Assembly: GCF_018614415.1 (NCBI RefSeq)
Contig: NZ_JAGGOO010000046.1
Location: 31,358-95,357 of the forward strand
Direction: 5' to 3'
Length of the DNA: 64,000 bases
Source of the DNA: Streptomyces sp. ISL-12
GTDB lineage: Bacteria > Actinomycetota > Actinomycetes > Streptomycetales > Streptomycetaceae
Positions 24,230 through 35,127 of the stretch are shown one piece after another. Numbering within the stretch: position 1 is the stretch's first letter; each line of letters opens with the position of its first letter. Both the position numbers and the translations under genes were made by a program. The notes beneath the pieces were generated by a model, which worked only from the letters and a program-made list of their open reading frames with translations, was not told the origin of the DNA and did not search any database.

Positions 24230-25537
24230 TCACCGCTTCTCGGCCGTCGCCCCGGGCACCCCCTTGGGAGCCGGCGCCGGGTCGGCCGACAGGTACGACG
24301 CCCAGCCCTTCGCCGGGGCCTCGCCGACGCCCAGGTCGCGCAGCTTGCGCAGCGTCCCCGGGTCCTGCGCGTCCAGCCAGTCCGCGAGCTGCCGGAAGGA
24401 GACGCAGCGCACCTCTTCCTTGGTGCACACCGCCTCGACGACCTCCTCCACGGCGCGCATGTACGTGCCGCCGTTCCAGGACTCGAAGTGGTTGCCGATG
24501 ATCAGCGGGGCGCGGTTTCCGTCGTAGGCGCGGCGGAAGCCCTGGAGGAGGCCGTCGCGCATCTGGTCGCCCCAGTACTCGTGCATGGCCGGGTCGCCCT
24601 GGGTGGTGCCGCCCGACTGGTTGACCATGAAGTTGTAGTCCATGGTGAGCTGCTCGTAGGAGTGCCCGGGGAAGGGCACCAGCTGCATCGACAGGTCCCA
24701 CAGGCCGTTCTTCTTCTTGGGCCACACCTGGTTGTTGACGCCGCTGCTGTCGTAGCGGAAGCCCATCTCGGCGGCGGCCCGGGTGAAGTTCTTCTGGCCC
24801 TCCAGGCAGGGTGTGCGGGCGCCGATGAGTTCCTTGTCGTAGTCGAAGGGCAGCGGTGCGGCCTTCGTCGACCCGGTGTTGGTCTTCCAGGTCTTCACGA
24901 ACCGCTTCGCCTGGCGGATCTCGTCCTTCCACTCCTCCACCGACCACGCGCCGACCCCGCCGTCGGCACCACAGAAGTGACCGTTGAAGTGGGTGCCGAT
25001 CTCGTTGCCCTCCTGCCAGGCCAGGCGGAGCTGCTCGACGGTGTCGGCGATGCCCTGCTCGTCGCCGAAGCCGATGTCGGAGCTGCCCGGGGAGTGCTGC
25101 GGCGGCCGGTACTGGTCCCGCTTCTCCTCCGGCAGCAGGTACACGCCGCTGAGGAAGTACGTCATCGTCGCGTTGTTGGCCTTGGCCACCTGGCGGAAGT
25201 GGGAGAACAGCTTCTGGCTGTCCTCGCCCGCGCCGTCCCAGGAGAACACCACGAACTGCGGCGGCTTCTGGCCCGGCTTCAGCCGCTCGGGTCTGGGCAG
25301 GTGCGGCTGCGCGCCGGTGTAGGCGGTGGAGCCGTCGCCGATCAGCCGGACCGCGTGGTGCGCGCCCGGAGCCTGCTTCGCCTTCGGTCCGTGCGCGCCC
25401 GCGCCGGAGTCCTCGGCGCCGCAGCCGGCCAGCGACGCGGCGCAGACCGCGGCGATCACGGAGCCGGCCGTGATCCGGCGAGTGGCGGCGGTCCTGCGGG
25501 GGGCGGTGATCCTGTGGTTGGCGGCCAATCCGCCCAC
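24230..25537 (-). CDS. Polysaccharide-deacetylase-like lipoprotein
   Basis: 435 residues from GTG 25537, with GAAGGAAG just upstream; the frame is open to 25675 but without a better start. A Tat/Sec-like basic N-terminus and a hydrophobic helix lead to the lipobox SLAGC, so it is a lipoprotein. The catalytic domain begins at FVVFSWDGAGED (NodB motif 1 with Asp, DGA for the usual DDG/DGP) and continues with IGTHFNGHFCG (the H-x3-H metal site). IIGNHFESWNGG is a C-terminal His motif. It probably removes acetyl groups from a cell-wall or surface glycan outside the membrane; the substrate is unknown. It ends 22 bp before the Fic-like start, so the two may share a transcript. Confidence 0.83.
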   Translation of the reverse strand: MGGLAANHRITAPRRTAATRRITAGSVIAAVCAASLAGCGAEDSGAGAHGPKAKQAPGAHHAVRLIGDGSTAYTGAQPHLPRPERLKPGQKPPQFVVFSWDGAGEDSQKLFSHFRQVAKANNATMTYFLSGVYLLPEEKRDQYRPPQHSPGSSDIGFGDEQGIADTVEQLRLAWQEGNEIGTHFNGHFCGADGGVGAWSVEEWKDEIRQAKRFVKTWKTNTGSTKAAPLPFDYDKELIGARTPCLEGQKNFTRAAAEMGFRYDSSGVNNQVWPKKKNGLWDLSMQLVPFPGHSYEQLTMDYNFMVNQSGGTTQGDPAMHEYWGDQMRDGLLQGFRRAYDGNRAPLIIGNHFESWNGGTYMRAVEEVVEAVCTKEEVRCVSFRQLADWLDAQDPGTLRKLRDLGVGEAPAKGWASYLSADPAPAPKGVPGATAEKR

Positions 25538-25879
25538 CTTCTTCCTTCTCTCGGGCCAACGCCGATGAGGCGATGTCGGGTGCTGTGCCGGCAGTGCCGT
25601 GCCGACGGCGCCGACAAGCTCGCACGGAACCGAGAAGGAATTAGTACGACAAGCCGATGAAATAACCCCATTCACCCTTACGAGCGCTTCATTGCTCCAA
25701 ATGGGGGCAAAAACTATTCCCGGCCTTTACTTTGCATTACGATCCATTTACTCAGCGTGAGAAATTCGGCGCTGAGGCATCCCGCCGCTGTACGCCGTGA
25801 CCCACGGCCGCGACCGACCCCGCCCCGAGCGGGACCACCCAGCAACGCGACCGCGCAGCCCCGGAGGAGACGGGAAAAC
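25538..25879. other. Divergent promoter region between the lipoprotein and SulP genes
   Basis: No gene. The stretch 25640-25770 is markedly richer in A+T than its surroundings, as expected for divergent promoters. The purine run GGAGGAGACGGG at 25863-25874 is the ribosome site of the SulP-carbonic anhydrase gene. Confidence 0.5.
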
Positions 25880-28216
25880 ATGTCAGCCTGCGTTCCCACC
25901 CGTGCCGACTCGGCCAGTCCCAAGCACGTTCATCCGCCGCACAGCCCGCCACAGGGCCCGCGCCGCTTCCGTATCGCCGGCGCCGATGTGTCGGCCTCGA
26001 TCGCGGTCTTCCTGATCGCCCTTCCCCTGTCCCTGGGCATCGCCCTCGCCACCGGCGCCCCCCTCCAGGCCGGCCTCGTCGCCGCCGCGGTGGGCGGCAT
26101 CGTCGGTGGCCGGCTCGGCGGCTGCCCGCTCCAGGTCAGCGGACCGGCCGCCGGTCTGACGGTGGTCACCGCCGACCTCATCCAGCAGTACGGCTGGCGG
26201 GCGACCTGCGCCATCACGGTCTTCGCGGGCTTCGCCCAGCTCGGCCTGGGCTGCCTGCGCGTGGCGCGCACCGCGCTCGCCGTCAGCCCCGCCATCGTGC
26301 ACGGCATGCTGGCCGGCATCGGCGTCACCATCGCCGTCGCCCAGCTCCACATCGTCCTGGGCGGCAGCCCGCAGAGCTCCGTCCCCGACAACCTGCGGGG
26401 GCTTCCCGCCCAGTTGGCCGGCCTGCACGCGGCCGACGTGTCGGCGAGCGCGCTGACCCTCGCGCTCCTGCTGCTCTGGCCCCGGCTCCCCGGCCGGGTC
26501 GGAAAGCTGCTGCGCACCATTCCGGCCGCGCTCGTCGCCGTCGCCGTGGCCACCGCGGCCGCCGCCCTCATCGGGCTCCGGCTGCCCAAGGTCGACCTGC
26601 CGTCCTGGAGCAGCCACGCGCTGGCCGCGCTGCCCGACGGCCCGGCGCTCGGCGTCGTCGCCGCCGTCCTCACCATCACCCTGGTGTGCAGCGTGCAGTC
26701 GCTGCTCGGCGCGGTCGCCGTGGACAAGCTGGTCGCCGCCCGCGCGGACCTGTCCGGCCGCGTCGGACGCTCCAACCTCGACCGCGAGCTGCTCGGCCAG
26801 GGGGCGTCCAACATCGTCTCCGGCGCGCTCGGCGGCCTGCCCATCGCGGGCGTCGCCGTCCGCAGCACGGCGAACGTGAACGCGGGCGCGGTGAGCCGGA
26901 ACTCCACGATGCTGCACGGCGTTCTCGTAGTGATCGCCACGCTGCTGATGGTCCCGCTCCTGGAGCTGATCCCGCTCGCCTCGCTCGCCGCCCTGGTCAT
27001 GGCCGTCGGCATCCAGATGGTGTCGCTGAACCACATCCGCACGGTCACCCGCCACCGTGAGGTCCTGGTCTACGCGGTCACCACCGCGGGCGTGGTGTTC
27101 CTCGGCGTCCTGGAGGGCGTCGCGCTGGGCATCGCCGTCGCCGTCAGCGTCGCCCTGCACCGCCTCACCCGCACCCGTATCACCCACACCGAGACGGAAG
27201 GAGTCCACCACGTCCACGTCCGCGGCCAGTTGACGTTCCTGGCGGTGCCCCGGCTCAGCCGCGCCCTGCACCAGGTCCCCCAGGGGACCGACGTCGTCGT
27301 GGAACTGGACGGCTCGTTCATGGACCACGCGGCCTACGAGACGCTCCAGGACTGGCAGAAGACGCACACCGCGCGGGGCGGCTCCGTCGACATCACCGGC
27401 CGCCGGCCCGGCACGCGCATCTCCGAACCTGCCGACGACTCGGGCAACTGCCGCTGCCGTCCCTGGACGGCCTGGCGCAACCACCAGTGCGAACCCCCGC
27501 CGCCCACCCTGCCGACCGGCGAGCCGCAGGACGGGGGCGAGCGGTCCAGCGGCCGTGCGCTCGCCCGCGGCATCAGCGTCTTCCAGCGCAACACCGCGCC
27601 CCTGGTCCGCGGCGAGCTGGCCCGGCTGGCCCGGGAGGGACAGCAGCCCTCCCAGCTCTTCCTCACCTGCGCCGACTCCCGGCTGGTCACGTCGATGATC
27701 ACCTCCAGTGGCCCGGGTGACCTCTTCACCGTGCGCAATGTGGGCAACCTCGTCCCGCTGCCCGGCGAGGAGAGCGGCGACGACTCGGTGGCCGCCGCCA
27801 TCGAGTACGCGGTGGACGTGCTGAAGGTGCGGTCCATCACGGTGTGCGGGCACTCGGGGTGCGGCGCGATGCACGCGCTGCTCCACTCCGAGCCCGGGGG
27901 CGCGCTGACGCCGCTGAAGCGGTGGCTGCGGCACGGCCGGCCGAGTCTGGAGCGGATGACCCAGGACGACGGTTCCTGGGCGCCGCTGGCCGGACGCCGG
28001 CCCGCCGACGCGGCGGAACTGCTCTGCCTGACCAACGTGGTGCAGCAGTTGGAGCACCTGCGGGCCCACGAGGCGGTCGCCCGCGCCCTGCGGGAGGGCA
28101 CGCTGGAACTGCACGGCATGTACTTCCATGTGGGCGAGGCCCAGTCGTACCTGCTCGTGGAGGAAGCCGGTGCGGAGGTTTTCGATCCCGTCAGGGAAGC
28201 GGAGCAACCCGCCTGA
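25880..28216 (+). CDS. SulP-family anion transporter fused to beta-carbonic anhydrase
   Basis: 778 residues from ATG 25880, chosen over an upstream frame start because GGAGGAGACGGG lies 6 nt before it. Residues ~30-440 form 10-12 membrane helices with the SulP motif (PLQVSGPAAGLTVV). Residues ~450-540 are a STAS-like domain, ending near GRRPG. The C-terminal ~200 residues are a beta-type carbonic anhydrase with the zinc ligands in CADSRL and HSGCGAM. Fusions of this kind are thought to import bicarbonate and interconvert it with CO2 (known for related bacteria); direct evidence for this protein is lacking. Single gene followed by a non-coding space before acs. Confidence 0.92.
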   Translation: MSACVPTRADSASPKHVHPPHSPPQGPRRFRIAGADVSASIAVFLIALPLSLGIALATGAPLQAGLVAAAVGGIVGGRLGGCPLQVSGPAAGLTVVTADLIQQYGWRATCAITVFAGFAQLGLGCLRVARTALAVSPAIVHGMLAGIGVTIAVAQLHIVLGGSPQSSVPDNLRGLPAQLAGLHAADVSASALTLALLLLWPRLPGRVGKLLRTIPAALVAVAVATAAAALIGLRLPKVDLPSWSSHALAALPDGPALGVVAAVLTITLVCSVQSLLGAVAVDKLVAARADLSGRVGRSNLDRELLGQGASNIVSGALGGLPIAGVAVRSTANVNAGAVSRNSTMLHGVLVVIATLLMVPLLELIPLASLAALVMAVGIQMVSLNHIRTVTRHREVLVYAVTTAGVVFLGVLEGVALGIAVAVSVALHRLTRTRITHTETEGVHHVHVRGQLTFLAVPRLSRALHQVPQGTDVVVELDGSFMDHAAYETLQDWQKTHTARGGSVDITGRRPGTRISEPADDSGNCRCRPWTAWRNHQCEPPPPTLPTGEPQDGGERSSGRALARGISVFQRNTAPLVRGELARLAREGQQPSQLFLTCADSRLVTSMITSSGPGDLFTVRNVGNLVPLPGEESGDDSVAAAIEYAVDVLKVRSITVCGHSGCGAMHALLHSEPGGALTPLKRWLRHGRPSLERMTQDDGSWAPLAGRRPADAAELLCLTNVVQQLEHLRAHEAVARALREGTLELHGMYFHVGEAQSYLLVEEAGAEVFDPVREAEQPA

Positions 28217-28463
28217 CCTCAGGCCCGCCGGGTGTGACCTGTGAAAAGCGGGGCAGGGCTGAACTCCGGCCGTCCGGCGTCCGTGGGTAGGGATGACCCC
28301 GGTGCCCCCGGTGACGCCGGACCGCCGGAGCGAGCCCCGCTCCGCCAACAGGTCTACACCAGTTGTCCGTCAACGACCCTTGTCAGCGGACCGCACGGTC
28401 TGATGAGCTGTGGCCTGGGACACAGCGGACAACCCGCGGACAACCCTGGGAAAGGGAGATGTC

Positions 28464-30419
<1,956 letters not shown>

Positions 30420-30432
30420 CAGAAGCCGGCGG

Positions 30433-30464
30433 CGGAGGGCACCCGGCGCGCCGGGTGCCCTCCG
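30433..30464 (+). terminator. Terminator after acsA
   Basis: A 32-bp perfect palindrome with arms CGGAGGGCACCCGGCG and CGCCGGGTGCCCTCCG starts 13 bp after the acsA stop. It should end acs transcription before nhaA. Confidence 0.85.
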
Positions 30465-30573
30465 CGGTTAAGGTAAGAAGAAGGTCAACAACCGAACAAG
30501 AACCTCATTGGGGCGCCGGGAAGTCTGGTCGGCACATGATTTGTGCTGCTCACATACCGGAAGGGTCTCCACC

Positions 30574-32001
30574 GTGTCCACGCCCCGCAAGCTTCTCGAC
30601 CGTCTCTCCTTCCCGGAGCGGACCTACCTCGCGGACGCGTTGCGCACCGAGACCGTCGGCGGCGTCCTGCTGCTGGTCGCCGCGGTGACCGCGCTGGTCT
30701 GGGCGAACGTACCGGCGCTGGGCCACAGCTACGAGAGCGTCAGCCACTTCCACCTCGGCCCCGCCGCCCTCGGCCTGGACCTGTCGATCGCGCACTGGGC
30801 CGCCGACGGACTGCTGGCCGTCTTCTTCTTCGTCGCCGGCATCGAGCTGAAACGCGAACTGGTCGCCGGAGACCTCAAGGACCCCAAGGCCGCCGCGCTG
30901 CCGGTGGTGGCGGCGCTGTGCGGCATGGCCGCCCCCGCGCTCGTCTACACCCTCACCAACACGGCCGGCGGCGGCTCCCTGGCCGGCTGGGCCGTGCCCA
31001 CCGCCACCGACATCGCCTTCGCGCTGGCCGTGCTCGCCGTCATCGGCACCTCCCTGCCCAGCGCCCTGCGGGCCTTCCTGCTCACCCTCGCCGTCGTCGA
31101 CGACCTGTTCGCCATCCTGATCATCGCGGTCTTCTTCACCGAGAGCCTGAACTTCGCGGCGCTCGGCGGCGCGGTCGCCGGCCTCGCCGTCTACTGGCTG
31201 CTGCTGCGCAAGGGCGTACGCGGCTGGTACGTGTACGTCCCGCTCGGCCTCGTCATCTGGGCGCTGATGTACAACAGCGGCATCCACGCCACGATCGCCG
31301 GCGTCGCGATGGGCCTGATGCTGCGCTGCCACCGCGAGGAGGGCGAGGAGCACTCACCCGGCGAGCGGATCGAGCACCTCGTACGTCCCCTCTCGGCGGG
31401 GCTGGCGGTGCCGGTGTTCGCACTGTTCAGCGCGGGGGTCTCGGTCTCCGGCGGCGCGCTCGCCGACGTGTTCACCCGGCCGGAGACACTCGGCGTGGTC
31501 CTCGGGCTCGTCGTCGGCAAGACGCTCGGCATCTTCGGCGGCACCTGGCTGACCGCCCGCTTCACCCGGGCCTCGCTCAGCGACGACCTGGCGTGGGCGG
31601 ACGTGTTCGCGGTGGCGACGCTGGCCGGCATCGGCTTCACCGTCTCGCTGCTCATCGGCGAACTGGCCTTCGAGGGCGACGCGGCCCTGACCGACGAGGT
31701 CAAGGCCGCCGTACTGACCGGCTCCGTCATCGCGGCGCTGCTGGCCACGGTGCTGCTGCGGATACGGAACGCCAAGTACCGGGCCCTGTACGAGGCCGAG
31801 GAACGCGACGAGGACCAGAGCGGCGTCCCGGACGTCTACGAGCAGGACGACCCGGCGTACCACCTGCGGATGGCCGCCCTCCACGAGCGGAAGGCCGCCG
31901 AACACCGCCGGATCGCCCAGGACATCACCCGGGAGCGGGAGTCCGCGCGGCTTGCCGACGTACCGGGCGGGGCAGGCGAGGAGGGCGACCGTCCGGCATG
32001 A
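30574..32001 (+). CDS. nhaA: Na+/H+ antiporter NhaA
   Basis: 475 residues from GTG 30574, with GGAAGGG 8 nt upstream. The protein has about 12 membrane helices. LAVVDDLFAIL in helix V carries the paired Asp residues essential for ion binding, and the helix IV region is AVPTATDIAFALAVLAV. The cytoplasmic C-terminus (~60 residues) is charged, with HLRMAALHERKAAEHRRIAQ, and is longer than in E. coli NhaA (388 residues). It exchanges cytoplasmic Na+ for external protons and supports pH and salt homeostasis. The short spacing to the next two genes suggests a transcript with them. Confidence 0.95.
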   Translation: MSTPRKLLDRLSFPERTYLADALRTETVGGVLLLVAAVTALVWANVPALGHSYESVSHFHLGPAALGLDLSIAHWAADGLLAVFFFVAGIELKRELVAGDLKDPKAAALPVVAALCGMAAPALVYTLTNTAGGGSLAGWAVPTATDIAFALAVLAVIGTSLPSALRAFLLTLAVVDDLFAILIIAVFFTESLNFAALGGAVAGLAVYWLLLRKGVRGWYVYVPLGLVIWALMYNSGIHATIAGVAMGLMLRCHREEGEEHSPGERIEHLVRPLSAGLAVPVFALFSAGVSVSGGALADVFTRPETLGVVLGLVVGKTLGIFGGTWLTARFTRASLSDDLAWADVFAVATLAGIGFTVSLLIGELAFEGDAALTDEVKAAVLTGSVIAALLATVLLRIRNAKYRALYEAEERDEDQSGVPDVYEQDDPAYHLRMAALHERKAAEHRRIAQDITRERESARLADVPGGAGEEGDRPA

Positions 32002-32085
32002 TCTGACGAGACGGTACAAAAGACAGAACCGTACGCGGAGAAGTTCGCAGAGCAGTCCGCGGCGAAACAGAAGAGGGAGACCGCG

Positions 32086-32574
32086 ATGAGCGCACCCGAC
32101 GGCAGCCCGGTCGGTACCGAAAGCAGCATCGGCCAGCTGTTCGCCTCGGCGACCACCGAATTGTCGGCGCTCGTGCACGACGAGATCGCGCTGGCCAAGG
32201 CGCAGCTGAGGCAGGACGTCAAGCGCGGGGTCACCAGCGGCGGCGCGTTCTCGCTGGCGGGCGTCCTGCTGGTGTTCTCGCTCCCGATGCTGAACTTCGC
32301 CCTGGCGTACGGCATCCGGACCTGGAGCCACTGGAACCTGGCGCTCTGCTTCCTGCTCTCCTTCGCGGCCAACGTCCTGGTCGCCGTCGTCCTCGCCCTG
32401 ATCGGCGTCGTCTTCGCGAAGAAGGCCAAGAAGGGCAAGGGTCCGCAGAAGGTCGCCGCCTCCGTGAAGCAGTCGGCGGGCGTGCTCCAGAACGCCAAGC
32501 CGCACCCGCGTCCGGAACTGGCCCAGGACCGGTCCCCCGCCGCCGTCGAGGCTGTGGCACGCTCGTCCTCATGA
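32086..32574 (+). CDS. Phage-holin-family (DUF1469-like) membrane protein
   Basis: 162 residues with AGGGAG before the ATG. The amphipathic N-terminus LFASATTELSALVHDEIALAKAQL is typical of the actinobacterial holin III/YqjE-like family. Two hydrophobic helices follow (about 57-80 and 93-117), then a Lys-rich cytoplasmic end. Despite the family name, chromosomal members are not known lysis proteins; they may affect membrane organisation. The stop overlaps the next gene by an ATGA junction. Confidence 0.82.
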   Translation: MSAPDGSPVGTESSIGQLFASATTELSALVHDEIALAKAQLRQDVKRGVTSGGAFSLAGVLLVFSLPMLNFALAYGIRTWSHWNLALCFLLSFAANVLVAVVLALIGVVFAKKAKKGKGPQKVAASVKQSAGVLQNAKPHPRPELAQDRSPAAVEAVARSSS

Positions 32575-33518
32575 CGGATCCCGCCACACCTCCGGCGCAA
32601 CCCGCCTCACCCGTACTGCTCGGCCTCCCCGGACGGGAGGTGCTCCACCGTGACGTCGCCGCCAACGGCGCCCGCTTCCACATCGCCGAACTGGGTGACG
32701 GACCGCTGGTGCTGCTGCTGCACGGCTTCCCGCAGTTCTGGTGGACCTGGCGGCACCAGCTCGTGGCGCTCGCCGACGCGGGCTTCCGCGCGGTCGCCAT
32801 GGACCTGCGCGGCGTCGGCGGCAGCGACCGCACCCCGCGCGGCTACGACCCGGCCGGCCTCGCACTGGACATCACCGGCGTGATCCGCTCGCTCGGCGAG
32901 CCGGACGCCGCGCTGGTCGGCCACGACCTCGGCGGCTATCTGGCGTGGACGGCCGCCGCGATGCGCCCCAAGCTGGTCCGGCGGCTCGCGGTGGCGTCGA
33001 TGCCGCACCCGCGCCGCTGGCGCTCGGCCATGCTGAGGGACGCCCGGCAGACCCGCGCCAACTCCTACATCTGGGGGTTCCAGCGGCCCTGGATCCCCGA
33101 GCGGCAGCTCACCGCGGACGACGGTGCCCTCGTGGGCAGGCTGATCCGCGAGTGGTCCGGCCCCCGGCCGCCCGAGGACGACGCGGTGGAGGTCTACCGC
33201 CGCGCCATGTGCATCCCGTCCACGGCGCACTGCTCGATCGAGCCGTACCGCTGGATGGTGCGTTCCCTCGCCCGGCCCGACGGCATCCAGTTCAACCGGC
33301 GGATGAAGCGGCCGGTGCGGGTGCCGATGCTGCATCTGCACGGCTCGCTCGACCCGGTGACGCGCACCCGGAGCGCGGCGGGTTCCGGGGAGTACGTCGA
33401 AGCCCCCTACCGCTGGCGGCTGTTCGACGGGCTCGGCCACTTCCCCCACGAGGAAGACCCGGTCGCTTTCTCCACCGAACTGATCAATTGGCTGAAGGAC
33501 CCGGAACCCGACCGGTGA
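32571..33518 (+). CDS. Alpha/beta hydrolase, epoxide-hydrolase/haloalkane-dehalogenase-like
   Basis: 315 residues, start coupled to the holin-like stop (ATGA). The oxyanion HGFP motif (LLHGFPQFWWTW), the nucleophile elbow LVGHDLGGYLAW with Asp, a late acid in HGSLDPVT, and the base His in GLGHFPHEEDP make a complete Asp-His-Asp type triad. An Asp nucleophile indicates epoxide or haloalkane hydrolysis rather than ester cleavage. The substrate is unknown. The conserved neighbour order in actinobacteria places it beside marP. Confidence 0.88.
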   Translation: MTDPATPPAQPASPVLLGLPGREVLHRDVAANGARFHIAELGDGPLVLLLHGFPQFWWTWRHQLVALADAGFRAVAMDLRGVGGSDRTPRGYDPAGLALDITGVIRSLGEPDAALVGHDLGGYLAWTAAAMRPKLVRRLAVASMPHPRRWRSAMLRDARQTRANSYIWGFQRPWIPERQLTADDGALVGRLIREWSGPRPPEDDAVEVYRRAMCIPSTAHCSIEPYRWMVRSLARPDGIQFNRRMKRPVRVPMLHLHGSLDPVTRTRSAAGSGEYVEAPYRWRLFDGLGHFPHEEDPVAFSTELINWLKDPEPDR

Positions 33519-33603
33519 CCCAGTGGCCACATGCCTGGCGCATAGGCCAATTGGGGGCCCCTGGAGCGGTTATGGACCTTGGGGCGGGGGCAGACGTCGG
33601 GGT

Positions 33604-33786
33604 ATGGGCTGGACGCACGACTACAGTGACGCAGCACGCACTCGCCGCTCCCCGAGCGGTTTGAGCCCCCACCAGCAAGGCGGCACCCCGCAACTCGCGG
33701 GCACCGATCTGCGGGTGGGCATTCCGCGCATCCTGCGCCGCCGCGCCCGCTGGGTCTCCGTACGGCTGCGTCACCCGCGCGGCTGA
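33604..33786 (+). CDS. Possible 60-residue basic protein
   Basis: An open frame from ATG 33604 (MGWTHDYSDAARTRR...) ends in an Arg-rich tail (RRRARWVSVRLRHPRG). No known domain. The only other content of the 303-bp space 33519-33821 is a few short inverted repeats. I have a faint recollection of similar short Streptomyces proteins; support is weak and the frame could be chance. Confidence 0.3.
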   Translation: MGWTHDYSDAARTRRSPSGLSPHQQGGTPQLAGTDLRVGIPRILRRRARWVSVRLRHPRG

Positions 33787-33821
33787 GCCGAGGGCGCACC
33801 GGGGCCGGGCCCTGCCCGCAC

Positions 33822-35024
33822 TCACAGCGCGCAGCTGTCGCTGTCCACCTGCTGGCTGGCGGTCCGCCCCTTGACGATGTCGTCCTGGATCTCGTCGGCG
33901 GTCAGCGCGTAGCCGGTCTGCGGGTCGTCGAGGGACTTGGCGAACACCACGCCGTAGACCTCGCCGTCGGTGGTGAGCAGCGGCCCGCCCGAGTTGCCCT
34001 GGCGGACGGTCGCGTAGAGCGAGTAGACGTCCCGGCTGACGGTGCCGCGGTGGTAGATGTCCGGGCCGCTGGCCGTGATGCGCCCGCGCAGCCGGGCCGC
34101 CCGGACGTCGTACGACCCGTTCTCCGGGAAGCCGGCCACGATGGCGCCGTCGTTGATGTCCGCGTCCTCCTCGGCGAACCGCAGCGCCGGTGCCCGCAGG
34201 TCCGGTACGTCGAGTACGGCGATGTCGCGCCGCCAGTCGTAGAGGACGACCGTCGCGTCGTACGTGCGGCCCTCGCCGCCTATCTGGACGGTGGGCTCGT
34301 CGACGCCGCCCACCACATGGGCGTTGGTCATCACGCGGCGCTCGCCGTAGACGAAGCCGGTGCCCTCCAGGACCTTGCCGCAACCGGTCGCGGTGCCCAT
34401 CACCTTGACGATGGAGCGCTGGGCGCGCACGGCGACGGCGCTCTTGGCGAGGGCCGGGTCGGGCGCGGGGACTTTGGCGATCGGCTCGTTGGAGAAGGGG
34501 CTGAAGACCTGCGGGAAGCCGTTCTGCGCGAGGATGGAGGAGAAGTCCCGGAACCAGCGGTCGGTCTGATCGGTGGGCAGCGCGACGGCGACCCCGTTCA
34601 GCACCCGGGAGTCACGGACCGCCTTGCCGATCGTCGGCAGCGTGGTCCCGGCGATGGCCGAGCCGATCAGCCAGGCCACCAGCAGCATGGCGATGACGTT
34701 GACGAGGGCGCCGCCGGTGGCGTCCAGGGCGCGCGCGGGCGACCAGGTGATGTGCCGGCGCAGCTTGCTGCCGAGGTGGGTGGTCAGGGCCTGGCCGACG
34801 GAGGCGCAGACGATGACGATGACGACCGCGACGACGGCGGCGGTCGTGTTCACCTCCGCGTTGCCGGTCATCGCGTCCCAGACGACGGGCAGGAGGTAGA
34901 CGGCGACGAGTCCGCCGCCGAGGAAACCGATCACCGACAGGATGCCCACGACGAAGCCCTGGCGGTAGCCGACGATCGCGAACCAGACGGCGGCGACCAG
35001 CAACAGGATGTCCAGCACGTTCAC
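33822..35024 (-). CDS. marP: MarP-like membrane serine protease with CvpA domain
   Basis: 400 residues from GTG 35024 (MNVLDILLLVAAVW). Residues 1-165 form four membrane helices of the CvpA/colicin V type. After a linker, a chymotrypsin-fold protease follows with His in TNAHVVGG, Asp in WRRDIAVLDV and Ser in RQGNSGGPLL. A Cys pair (near TGCGKV and the last residues DSDSCAL) could form the disulfide seen in mycobacterial MarP. MarP there works in the periplasm during acid stress and cleaves a peptidoglycan hydrolase (known). The NUDIX gene lies just upstream on the same strand, as in mycobacteria. Confidence 0.93.
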   Translation of the reverse strand: MNVLDILLLVAAVWFAIVGYRQGFVVGILSVIGFLGGGLVAVYLLPVVWDAMTGNAEVNTTAAVVAVVIVIVCASVGQALTTHLGSKLRRHITWSPARALDATGGALVNVIAMLLVAWLIGSAIAGTTLPTIGKAVRDSRVLNGVAVALPTDQTDRWFRDFSSILAQNGFPQVFSPFSNEPIAKVPAPDPALAKSAVAVRAQRSIVKVMGTATGCGKVLEGTGFVYGERRVMTNAHVVGGVDEPTVQIGGEGRTYDATVVLYDWRRDIAVLDVPDLRAPALRFAEEDADINDGAIVAGFPENGSYDVRAARLRGRITASGPDIYHRGTVSRDVYSLYATVRQGNSGGPLLTTDGEVYGVVFAKSLDDPQTGYALTADEIQDDIVKGRTASQQVDSDSCAL

Positions 35025-35127
35025 CGCTTCTAGCCTCGCCTCGTCATTCCGCTCGCTTCGGACCGGCCGGGGCCCCGGGACGCGTCCCTCCGGTGGGCAC
35101 GGCACGGCGCCCACCCTGTCATGCGCG

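Noticed and set aside
25883..28348. Minus-strand 821-codon frame opposite the SulP-carbonic anhydrase gene
   Set aside because: His/Gln/Asp/Arg-rich with no hydrophobic or motif pattern; antisense shadow.
32086..32574. Prophage remnant suggested by the holin family label
   Set aside because: No other phage gene is nearby and the family is a common chromosomal membrane protein in actinobacteria.
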